From: Methylonatrum sp040877625
Lineage (GTDB): Bacteria; Pseudomonadota; Gammaproteobacteria; Nitrococcales; Aquisalimonadaceae
Assembly (NCBI GenBank): GCA_040877625.1
Contig: JBBDNK010000020.1
Coordinates: forward strand, 1-64,000
Reading direction: 5' to 3'
Length of the DNA: 64,000 nt
The notes under the pieces are model-generated. The model had not been told where the DNA came from. It searched no databases and worked only from the letters and a program-made list of their open reading frames with translations. Positions 57,377-64,000 of the stretch are shown one piece after another. Both the position numbers and the translations under genes were made by a program. Every line of letters begins with the position of its first letter. Position 1 is the stretch's first letter.

Positions 57377-60057
57377 CCAGTGCGGCAGGATTTTCCGCTG
57401 CGGTTGCCAGGCCTTCACGTGTACCGGCCATGCTCCGGCAAGCGACATGGCTCGGCGGGCTGGCCGCGGCGGTCGGCCTGAGCGCCGTCAATCCTGCGCT
57501 GGCACAGACCGCACCCGATTGTTCCGATGTTTTCCCCCAGGCGTTTACGCAGAACGCACCGGCTGCAAACCAGCTTGCCCTGCCGGCGTTTCCGGGCGGC
57601 ACGACAGCCTTTACCGGCGGCAACCTCACGCTCCCCAATGCCACCTACTGCTCGAATGGAACCGACTGCTATTTCACGTCGATAACCGGTACCGTCACTG
57701 TCACCATCAACTCTCCGGTGCGGATATTCGTGGGCGGTGAGCTGAATCTGGACAACGGCTCCTCTTTCAACGCCGGCGGTGATCCCGCTGACGCCCTGGT
57801 TTTTGTTTACGGAAATGCACGTCTGGGCAACGACACCGAGTTCAACGGCATTCTCTATAGCCTGGGCTCGGTGCAGATGCAGCCGCGCAGTAGCCTGGAG
57901 GGTGCGATCACGGCGCTCGGCACGGTCGGCTTTGCAGGCGGCGGCCCGAATGTGCCAACCGTGACGTACGATGCCAATGCCGTTGATACGGCCGATTTCG
58001 ATGGCCTTTGTATCAACGACGCCACCGTCGCAATCGACCACTACCGGCTGATTCATCCTGTCGACGGTCTGACCTGTCAGGCGTCCAGTGTTACCCTGCG
58101 CGTCTGCGCCAACGATGACTGCTCGGATGTCTTTGCCGACACTGCCGATGTCGTACTCTCACCCTCCGCAATCTGGCAGGGTGGAAACGTCAGGTCGGTC
58201 ATCGGCGGCGAACAGGATCTGCTGTTTCGCAGCACCACGGCCGGAACGGCCACTCTGGGTATCGCCTCGGCCGACCCCGCCGCGCCACTGCGCTGTTACA
58301 ACCCCGGCGAGGTGACGCAGACCGCCTGTGAGATCGCATTCGCCGATTCCGGTTTCATCCTGCGTCGTCCCGACGGCACCATCCGGCCTGCCGGCGCGGC
58401 GGCCGCGAATGTGCCCGCCGTACTGCAGGCGGTGCGAACCTCCGACCCCAGCGAAGCCTGCGTCGCCGATCTCGGTTTTGCCGATGAGACGCGCACCCTG
58501 CAGTTTGATTTTGATTATCAGAACCCCGTGACCGGTACGCGCACGCCGTCGATCAACGGCAATGCGCTTCCCGAGGCCATCAGCCTGACGTTCGACGGCA
58601 ATGCCGTCGCGCCCATCGACATCCTCTACGGCGATGCCGGCGTGATCGAACTTGATGCCGTCTATACCGGCAGTGTGGGTACCGGCGATGACGGACTGAT
58701 CATGCCGCTGGTGGGTGAGCGGGGCGTGGCGTTCCGGCCGCAGCGCCTGCTGGTCACCGCCGAGCGCCTGGACGGCACGCCGCTGGACAATGCGGGTGCC
58801 GGCGGCGATCCGCACCATCCGGCCGGTGCGGCGATGCGGATGGTCATCGAGGCCCAGGACGGCGGCGGCAATGCCCTGCCGAACTTTCGGCACAACCCGG
58901 TGGCACTGGACAGCCGCTTTTTCGAGCCGGCGGCCGACGCCAGCTTCGAGGATGGCGCCCTGGCGGTGGCCGGCTTCGACATGGACGCCGGCATCTTCGA
59001 GATCGACAACCAGACAATCAGCGAGGTCGGGGTCTTCGAGTTCCGGGCGCAGGCCACCGAGTATCTGCCGGACTACTTCGCACCGGATGCAATTGTGCCC
59101 GTCTACACCGGGCCGGTGGGCCGCTTCACACCGCACCATCTGGCGGTCATCGGAAGCAGCATCGTGAATCGACGCGATGCGGCGTGCACGCCGTCGTCCG
59201 ATTTCACCTACATGGACGAACCCCTGGATCTGCTGCTGGACCTCGAAGCGCGAAATCTTTCCGGGGCTCGGGTACAGAATTACCGCGCTCCGTTCTCGAC
59301 CATACCCTCGCTGTCCCTGGTGGCCGTGAATGACCCGGACGGTACCCGGACCGACCTCACCGGCCGTCTCGCCATTACCGCCAACAGCGGCGACTGGGCA
59401 TTCGGCCAGGCCGCGCTGGAACTGACCCTGGTTCTGGAACGGGATCCGGCCACCGCCGACGGACCTTATCCGGCACTGACGCCGGGCGTGGTGCCGACCG
59501 ATGGCGATGGCATCACCGTACTGCCGGCCGCCTTCGACCTGGATGGCAGCGGCGACGGTACGGATGACCATGTGGCACTGGCTGCGACCGAGGTGATGTT
59601 CGGCCGTCTCGCGCTCGGAAACGCACACGGCTCGGAGCTTGTGGACCTCGCCTTGCCGGTGCGCGCGGAGTACTTCAGCGGTGCCGGCTTTGTGGTCAAT
59701 GTTCGCGACAGCTGTACCGCGCTGGCCTGGGACGGTGAATTGCTGGAAGGCGAAACCGTGCTCGACGGCGGTGGCAGTCTGCCCGCCCCGACCCTGCAGG
59801 GGCTCACCGCCGATGACCGTCTGGATCAGGGTCAGGGCAGCCTGGTCTACGCCTGCGGCAGCGCTACCTGCGGCACCGGCTACACCCGCGTCTGCGGTGA
59901 TCTGGCCGCCGACCTGCCCTGGCTGCAATTCGCCTGGAATCCGCAGGATGCCGTCTGCGGCGCGCAGCTCGGCGCGACCAATCCGACCGGGCGGGCAACC
60001 TTCGGCGTGTATACCGGCTCCGAGCGAATCATTTACCTGCGCGAGCGGATGAACTGA
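57373..60057 (+). CDS. MshQ-like secreted protein with DUF6701 domain
   Basis: The 894-residue protein has a signal peptide (about residues 20-44, WLGGLAAAVGLSAVNPALA) and no further membrane segment. A beta-helix-like region (about 100-205; INSPVRIFVGGELNLDNGSSF) is followed by beta-rich repeats and a C-terminal DUF6701 region (GNAHGSELVDLALPVRAEYFSGAGFVVNVRDSCTAL). This is the layout of MshQ, the large adhesin-like partner of the MSHA pilus, probably presented at the pilus tip through the minor pilins encoded just upstream. Cysteines scattered in pairs suggest disulfides. Confidence 0.85.
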   Translation: MTSAAGFSAAVARPSRVPAMLRQATWLGGLAAAVGLSAVNPALAQTAPDCSDVFPQAFTQNAPAANQLALPAFPGGTTAFTGGNLTLPNATYCSNGTDCYFTSITGTVTVTINSPVRIFVGGELNLDNGSSFNAGGDPADALVFVYGNARLGNDTEFNGILYSLGSVQMQPRSSLEGAITALGTVGFAGGGPNVPTVTYDANAVDTADFDGLCINDATVAIDHYRLIHPVDGLTCQASSVTLRVCANDDCSDVFADTADVVLSPSAIWQGGNVRSVIGGEQDLLFRSTTAGTATLGIASADPAAPLRCYNPGEVTQTACEIAFADSGFILRRPDGTIRPAGAAAANVPAVLQAVRTSDPSEACVADLGFADETRTLQFDFDYQNPVTGTRTPSINGNALPEAISLTFDGNAVAPIDILYGDAGVIELDAVYTGSVGTGDDGLIMPLVGERGVAFRPQRLLVTAERLDGTPLDNAGAGGDPHHPAGAAMRMVIEAQDGGGNALPNFRHNPVALDSRFFEPAADASFEDGALAVAGFDMDAGIFEIDNQTISEVGVFEFRAQATEYLPDYFAPDAIVPVYTGPVGRFTPHHLAVIGSSIVNRRDAACTPSSDFTYMDEPLDLLLDLEARNLSGARVQNYRAPFSTIPSLSLVAVNDPDGTRTDLTGRLAITANSGDWAFGQAALELTLVLERDPATADGPYPALTPGVVPTDGDGITVLPAAFDLDGSGDGTDDHVALAATEVMFGRLALGNAHGSELVDLALPVRAEYFSGAGFVVNVRDSCTALAWDGELLEGETVLDGGGSLPAPTLQGLTADDRLDQGQGSLVYACGSATCGTGYTRVCGDLAADLPWLQFAWNPQDAVCGAQLGATNPTGRATFGVYTGSERIIYLRERMN

Positions 60058-60068
60058 GGGCGGCGCCG

Positions 60069-60605
60069 TCAGCAGTCCATTATCAGATAGTAGTGGAGGC
60101 CGGTTATGCCGCCCGGCCAGGTGGTCGCGGCCTGCAGTTCAAGGGCATGCCGGTGGTCCGATCGCCGGAACAGGCGGATTCCGTCGCCGAGCAGGACGGG
60201 GATGACGTACAGCTCCAGCCGGTCCACCAGATCCAGATCCAGCCACTGGCGCACCACCATTGCTCCGCCCATCAACCAGACATCGCCGTCGCCGCGTTTG
60301 CGCAGCGTGCTCAGCAACTGTCTGGGGTCGCCGCTCCACGCCTGCACCTCGTGCCCGGCGGGTGGCGCCAGCACGCGTGAAGTCAGCACCACGGCATGCT
60401 TTCCGGCATAGGGCCAGTCGCCCAGTTGCAGCACCTGCTCATAGGTGTTGCGGCCCATGACCACGGTGCCGATCTTGTCCATGAAATCCTGAATGCCGGT
60501 GTCCAGGTGATGGTAGGGCTCAAGCCAGTCCACGCCGCCATCGGGCGTGGCAATGTAGCCGTCGACGCTGATGGCAATGTAGAGGCGGCAAATGGGGGCA
60601 TTCAC
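60069..60605 (-). CDS. Dihydrofolate-reductase-like (RibD C-terminal) protein
   Basis: The 178-residue protein has the RibD C-terminal/DHFR-like NADPH-dependent fold: RLYIAISVDGYIATPDGGVDW, GTVVMGRNTYEQVL, and GDVWLMGGAMVVRQWLDLDLVDRLELYVIPVLLGDGIRLF. Members include pyrimidine reductases and many uncharacterised stand-alone reductases; the substrate is unknown. It converges on the mshQ-like gene with an 11-base spacer. Confidence 0.88.
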   Translation of the reverse strand: MNAPICRLYIAISVDGYIATPDGGVDWLEPYHHLDTGIQDFMDKIGTVVMGRNTYEQVLQLGDWPYAGKHAVVLTSRVLAPPAGHEVQAWSGDPRQLLSTLRKRGDGDVWLMGGAMVVRQWLDLDLVDRLELYVIPVLLGDGIRLFRRSDHRHALELQAATTWPGGITGLHYYLIMDC

Positions 60606-60681
60606 GCGATAGAGCCTTCGTGACGATGGGCTTTGTCCCGGAAAGCATAGCCGTCAGGCGCGGCCGGTGCGGTTTCTGTAA

Positions 60682-60882
60682 TTACGGGTGATCGCCACGC
60701 CAGCAGACAATCTGCTCAATCGTGACCGTGGGCGTCGTGCCGCTCGCCCTGCGGCTCTTCAGCACTTCCTGTTCCGCCTGCAAGGCCGCATTGTCGCCAT
60801 CGGGCGCGTCGAGATCGGTAACGTGCTGGCGGATGCGGCCTTTGGCGTCGCGGAATTCGACCGTGCAGTGATAATGCGTCAC
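60682..60882 (-). CDS. Small hypothetical protein, 66 residues
   Basis: GTG 60882 follows GGAGG by nine bases and opens a 66-codon frame encoding a charged protein (HYHCTVEFRDAKGRIRQHVTD, ASGTTPTVTIEQIVCWRGDHP). The ATG at 60954 would add an arginine-rich stretch without a ribosome site. The pattern, two beta-hairpins and a helix, gives no known family. It lies next to the DHFR-like gene in the same direction. Confidence 0.55.
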   Translation of the reverse strand: MTHYHCTVEFRDAKGRIRQHVTDLDAPDGDNAALQAEQEVLKSRRASGTTPTVTIEQIVCWRGDHP

Positions 60883-61215
60883 GGGTGAGATCCTCCGCTG
60901 TCTTGATCCGTACCTTAAGCCTAGTGCGTAGTTGCACTTACGGCGACGTTGCACTTACGGCGACGCCATTGCGCCCGCGCCAACAAGCAGCCCGCGTATC
61001 GCTCTCCTGGAACAGGCTCTCGTATCCGGGCGTATGGTCCTGCCGTTTAATTCCATTACACGGTGATGAAGTAGATTCAGCATTGGAGACGATAAAGAAA
61101 CATTCATCGGTTCGTTACCGACTACTCTGTAAGTAAGAAATCTAAGTAAGAAAGTAAGGAATCTCATTTGATTTCTGGTCAACGCCGCAGAGTCAACTGA
61201 GCTCGGGAGGTCCAG
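60883..61215. other. Intergenic region upstream of the BFN-PDZ gene
   Basis: The left part carries the 17-bp tandem repeat at 60932-60965. The right part is AT-rich (61040-61170) with repeated TAAGTAAGAAA motifs at about 61127-61155 and probably holds the promoter of the BFN-PDZ gene. No gene is supported. Confidence 0.45.
60932..60965. repeat. Perfect 17-bp tandem duplication
   Basis: TTGCACTTACGGCGACG occurs twice in direct succession (60932-60948 and 60949-60965). It lies in the spacer between a small leftward gene and the BFN-PDZ gene and could reflect replication slippage or a pair of binding sites. Confidence 0.9.
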
Positions 61216-62064
61216 ATGGCAATGCGATCCATCCTGCGGGCATTATGTGCGCTCATTCTGCTACTGGCGGTTATTCAGGCGCAGGCCCGGGAGCTGGCCG
61301 TGGAGCGGGACAGTCTGGTGCCCGTGGAACTGGCTACCGTGGGTATCAATCCACTGGCGGGAACGCCCGTGGTGCTGCTGCGAGAACCGCAGTCCGGGGA
61401 TATCCTGCCGATTGCCATCGGTTTGCTGGAGGCGCAATCGATCTTTCGTGCCCTGCAGGGCATCGAGGAGCTTCGACCCCAGACGCATGACCTGATAGGG
61501 CATCTGCTGTCCGCCACCGGCGCGCGGCTGGAGCAGGTGATCGTGGACGAACTCCGCGGTGGTACCTATCTCGGCATTCTGGAATTGCGCGTGCCCGACC
61601 AGGACCAGACGCTGCTGGTGGACAGTCGGCCCAGCGATGCGCTGGCGCTGGCGGCGCGGAGTCCCGGAGTGACCATTCTGGTGGCGCCGGAGATCCTCGT
61701 CAGTACCCGTGATCTGGACTATGAAGGTTTGCGCGATCAGGTCGTTACCGCCATGGGCATCACGGTGGTGGACGCTACCCGGGAGCTGCGTACCGCGCTG
61801 GGCCTGCCCGGCAATGACGGTGTACTGGTCAGCGGCGTCAGCGGCCGGGCGGCCAGTCTCGGTCTGGAGGTGGGTAGTCTGATTCTGGAGATCAATGGTG
61901 ACGCCCCGGCCTCGCCCATGGATTTTCTGGACAAGGTGCGTGCGACGCCATCCGGCGCGGCGGCGACGATCACCTATTGGCAGGCAGGTGGCGAGCACAG
62001 CATGGAGCTGGACACGGGCGTACCGATCGTCGAAAACCCCGATGCGCCACGCATCCGGCTTTAA
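61216..62064 (+). CDS. Secreted DUF151 (bifunctional-nuclease-like) domain fused to PDZ
   Basis: The 282-residue protein has a signal peptide (ILRALCALILLLAVIQAQA), a DUF151/BFN domain (about residues 28-165; VELATVGINPLAGTPVVLLREPQSGDILPIAIGLLEAQSI, with the conserved RPQTHDLIGHLLSATGARLEQVIVDEL and DSRPSDALALA) and a C-terminal PDZ domain (about 188-270; GVLVSGVSGRAASLGLEVGSLILEINGDAPASPMDFLD). BFN domains in plants and bacteria are nuclease-like and usually cytosolic or organellar; export and PDZ fusion suggest a periplasmic quality-control role, which is inferred. GGGAGG precedes the ATG. Confidence 0.85.
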   Translation: MAMRSILRALCALILLLAVIQAQARELAVERDSLVPVELATVGINPLAGTPVVLLREPQSGDILPIAIGLLEAQSIFRALQGIEELRPQTHDLIGHLLSATGARLEQVIVDELRGGTYLGILELRVPDQDQTLLVDSRPSDALALAARSPGVTILVAPEILVSTRDLDYEGLRDQVVTAMGITVVDATRELRTALGLPGNDGVLVSGVSGRAASLGLEVGSLILEINGDAPASPMDFLDKVRATPSGAAATITYWQAGGEHSMELDTGVPIVENPDAPRIRL

Positions 62065-62109
62065 GGAGATACTGATTTATCCCCATGGGAATAGATCAGA
62101 GGCTCCTTA
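62062..62109. repeat. Imperfect hairpin of the dispersed family
   Basis: TAAGGAGATACTGATTTATCCCC pairs imperfectly with GGGAATAGATCAGAGGCTCCTTA around a CATG centre. It overlaps the BFN-PDZ stop codon and lies before the convergent gene at 62128. Confidence 0.75.
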
Positions 62110-62127
62110 GGAAGGCCTGCACTTCGA

Positions 62128-62829
62128 TCAGCCGGGCAGGATGCGTGTGGCGTACTGCCCAACGCGACCCCGCAGCACGGCCGCAATGCGCTCGCAGAAC
62201 GCCGCGGTGCCGATGATGGTAACCGCGTCGCGCCAGCGGCTCTGCGCATCGCGCTCGGTCAGCCAGTGTTGCAGCAGATCGCCGAGGTCGCCTTCATGGC
62301 ACCCCGGCATGCCCCAGGGATGGGCGATGCGGCTGGGTATATCGGCTTCTTCCAGCGCCGCCAGCCCGGCGATCGTGCCCGGGGTAACGCCTGGAAGCAT
62401 GAAGCGCGACGGCCGCAGGCGTACCGGTGCTTCACCGGTCAGCTCCACCAGGGCCATTGTCAGCGGCAGCGCCCCCGTCGTGGTAAGTCGCGCCGCGAAC
62501 AGTACCGACGGCAGGCCGACGGAATCCGCGAGCAGTACCAGTCGGCGTCCTTCCGGGATGGCGCCAACAGCGTCGCCGTGGGGGCCTTGCAGCGTGCACG
62601 GAGAGCCGTAGGCAAGCGGAGCGGAGATTTCCTTGAGAACGTCCGGCGGCAGGCGAAAGGCAAGCCAGCCTTCCGCGGGCGATGCGTCCAGTACCGGCAG
62701 GGCAAGCGTCCGCCCGCTCAGGCCGAGATGGAACCATTGCCCGGGCCAGACCTGACCCGCTCCTTCAAAGGCGACCTGCAGCAGGCGGCCACCGTCCGCC
62801 ATGGCGGAATTGCCGGTGATCCGGCTCAC
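62128..62829 (-). CDS. Ferredoxin-reductase-like protein next to pyrC' (PyrK-like, without the Fe-S cysteines)
   Basis: The 233-residue protein resembles the FAD/NAD-binding module of PyrK-type dihydroorotate dehydrogenase electron-transfer subunits: LLQVAFEGAGQVWPGQWFHLGLSGRTLALPVLDAS, then GPHGDAVGAIPEGRRLVLLADSVGLPSVL. The usual RxYS FAD motif is replaced by LALPVLD, and the C-terminal cysteines that hold the 2Fe-2S cluster in PyrK are missing, so function may be lost or changed. The GTG start at 62829 overlaps the stop of the upstream dihydroorotase-like gene, which supports a link to pyrimidine metabolism. Confidence 0.65.
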   Translation of the reverse strand: MSRITGNSAMADGGRLLQVAFEGAGQVWPGQWFHLGLSGRTLALPVLDASPAEGWLAFRLPPDVLKEISAPLAYGSPCTLQGPHGDAVGAIPEGRRLVLLADSVGLPSVLFAARLTTTGALPLTMALVELTGEAPVRLRPSRFMLPGVTPGTIAGLAALEEADIPSRIAHPWGMPGCHEGDLGDLLQHWLTERDAQSRWRDAVTIIGTAAFCERIAAVLRGRVGQYATRILPG

Positions 62830-64000
62830 GCCAGACCGGATGCCGCGTAAATCACCCGGCCGCCGAGCAGCGTCATGCGGACCTGGCCGGTGAACTCCCA
62901 GCCGATAAACGGGCTGTTGCGGCCTCGGCTGTGCTGAGTGTCGTCGTTCAACTGCCAGGGGTGCTCGGGATCGAACAGGCAAAGGTCTGCCGGCATATCC
63001 GCGGCAATACGGCCGCTGGACTGGCCGAGTACAGCGGCCGGACCGGCGGTTACCAGCCCCAGCGCCTGGTGCAGGGTCAGCAGGCCTTCATCGACCAACC
63101 GCAAGGTCAGGGGTAGCAGGGTGTCGAGACCGGAGATGCCCGGCTCGGAGGCGACGAAGGTTACCGCCTTGGCGTCCGGTTCATGGGGCTGGTGGTCGGA
63201 GCAAATGGCCTGGATGGCGCCGTTGGTCAACCCGGCTCGCAGTGCCTCGCGGTCGGCATGCGCGCGCAGCGGAGGGCGGACATGACAGAGGCTGTTGAAG
63301 CCGCTAACGTCCATTTCGCTCAGAAACAGCTGGTGCATGGCCACGTCCGCGGAGACCGGCAGGCCCTCGGCCCGTGCCCGCGCCACCATCGCCGCGCCCT
63401 GGGCGGAGGACAGTCGGCCGAAATGTACGCGTGCGCCGGTTTCCTCCACCAGGGCAAGGCATCGGGCAAGGCCCGCGGTTTCCGCCGCCACGGGGATGCC
63501 GGCAATGCCGAGTCGGGTGGATACCCAACCCTCATGCATCCAGAAACCGTCGCTGAGGTACGGGTCCGCGGGGGTCAGCATCACCAGCAGATCCTGTGTC
63601 GCGGCATAGTCCAGAGCCCTGCGTAGCACCAGGGTATTGACTACCGGCCGGCCGCCGTCGCTGACGGCCACGCAGCCGGCCTCGCGCAGGGCCGCCATTT
63701 CACTGATCTGCTGGCCTTCCAGACCGAGGGTCAGCGCCCCCAGCGGCATGATTCGGCTCAGGCGGGCCTGGCGGGCGCGCCTGGTAACCAGCTCCACGAC
63801 CGCGGTTGTGTCGGTCACCGGTATGGTGTCCGGCGAAGCGCAAAGCGCCGTGATGCCGCCCGCCGCCGCCGCGCGCACTTCGCTCGCGATGCTGGCCTTG
63901 TACTCCTGGCCGGGCTCCCGCAGGTGGGCGGCCAGATCCACCAGGCCGGGGCAGACCACCAGGCCGGACGCGTCGATCTCCTGATCGGCGCTGAAGCCGG
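62826..64000 (-). CDS. Dihydroorotase-like protein, non-catalytic type (PyrC'/PyrX), 5' end cut by the window
   Basis: The frame continues beyond 64000 and is incomplete at its start. The amidohydrolase fold is clear (GLVDLAAHLREPGQEYKASI, SDHQPH region, GGRVIYAASG), but the metal-binding HxH of active dihydroorotases (DxHxH) appears as DLAAHLREPG, with the first histidine replaced. Such inactive pyrC' proteins form a stable complex with aspartate carbamoyltransferase (PyrB) in pseudomonads and relatives, acting as a structural partner. pyrB would be expected just upstream, outside the window. Enzymatic activity is unlikely but not excluded. Confidence 0.85.
   Translation of the reverse strand, partial: GFSADQEIDASGLVVCPGLVDLAAHLREPGQEYKASIASEVRAAAAGGITALCASPDTIPVTDTTAVVELVTRRARQARLSRIMPLGALTLGLEGQQISEMAALREAGCVAVSDGGRPVVNTLVLRRALDYAATQDLLVMLTPADPYLSDGFWMHEGWVSTRLGIAGIPVAAETAGLARCLALVEETGARVHFGRLSSAQGAAMVARARAEGLPVSADVAMHQLFLSEMDVSGFNSLCHVRPPLRAHADREALRAGLTNGAIQAICSDHQPHEPDAKAVTFVASEPGISGLDTLLPLTLRLVDEGLLTLHQALGLVTAGPAAVLGQSSGRIAADMPADLCLFDPEHPWQLNDDTQHSRGRNSPFIGWEFTGQVRMTLLGGRVIYAASGLA

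Noticed and set aside
58159..59928. Minus-strand open frame of 589 codons
   Set aside because: It is antisense to the mshQ-like gene, which is supported by signal peptide, DUF6701 and operon overlap.
1..64000. tRNA, rRNA, CRISPR array, prophage and integron signals
   Set aside because: No cloverleaf-like tRNA, rRNA motif, regularly spaced repeat array, attachment-site duplication or phage structural gene was recognised by eye; a covariance-model scan would be decisive for RNA genes.

Overview
The window is chromosomal DNA of a high-GC gammaproteobacterium. The evidence is a set of classic gammaproteobacterial neighbourhoods: yggT-proC-yggS divergent from pilT-pilU, ampD-ampE, apaG-apaH with rsmA nearby, metX-metW, and a non-catalytic pyrC' (PyrX-type) gene. 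Phasins (polyhydroxyalkanoate granule proteins), isovaleryl-CoA dehydrogenase, propionyl-CoA synthetase and MSHA-type minor pilins suggest an aerobic, PHA-storing, piliated organism. An affiliation near Ectothiorhodospiraceae or Halomonas-like lineages is plausible but cannot be settled from this sequence. I saw no rRNA, tRNA, CRISPR array or prophage.

Layout. 0-8 kb: leucine catabolism (ivd), alanine aminotransferase, gamma-glutamylcyclotransferase-like protein, soluble lytic transglycosylase, cobalamin adenosyltransferase, then purU between two paralogous phasins. 8-12.3 kb: a tightly coupled five-gene operon (substrate-binding protein, ATPase, permease, NifU/IscU-like protein, DsrE-like protein) whose products carry adjacent-cysteine motifs. 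It resembles the proposed selenocysteine-assisted organometal (SAO) transport systems in cysteine form. 12.3-16 kb: envelope protein, HDOD protein and a thioredoxin-fold DUF255 protein. 16.2-20.1 kb: a Fur-box-preceded TonB siderophore receptor, PepSY protein and a CxxC/His-rich protein. 20-30 kb: ampDE, apaGH, transaldolase, UspA, rsmA, two membrane-anchored J-proteins, dusB and a hydroxyacid dehydrogenase.

30-39.7 kb is the accessory region. A Pat/PatZ-like acyl-CoA synthetase-acetyltransferase and prpE bracket two unrelated cargo blocks: a 1001-residue protein with an HExxH zinc-peptidase motif, and a three-gene overlapping cassette led by a GNAT-like protein. Between the blocks lies a small in-frame chimera, pat 5' end joined to prpE 3' end. 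The simplest reading is a tandem duplication of the prpE-pat locus, with different cargo in each copy, followed by an internal deletion. An IS30-family transposase remnant lies beside it.

40-52 kb: SDR, hydrolase, tusA, sohB, zapE, an HDAC-family deacylase, metXW, an epimerase-like protein, yggT-proC-yggS. The convergent intergenic region at 45.5-45.9 kb is AT-rich and holds four DnaA-box-like 9-mers. 52-60 kb: pilT-pilU followed by overlapping MSHA-like minor pilin genes (C, D, O, P and Q types). 60-64 kb: a RibD/DHFR-like protein, a secreted BFN-PDZ protein, a ferredoxin-reductase-like protein and the partial pyrC'.

A family of short hairpin repeats, consensus half roughly GGGAGACACTGATTTATTC, recurs at least nine times, mostly abutting stop codons.
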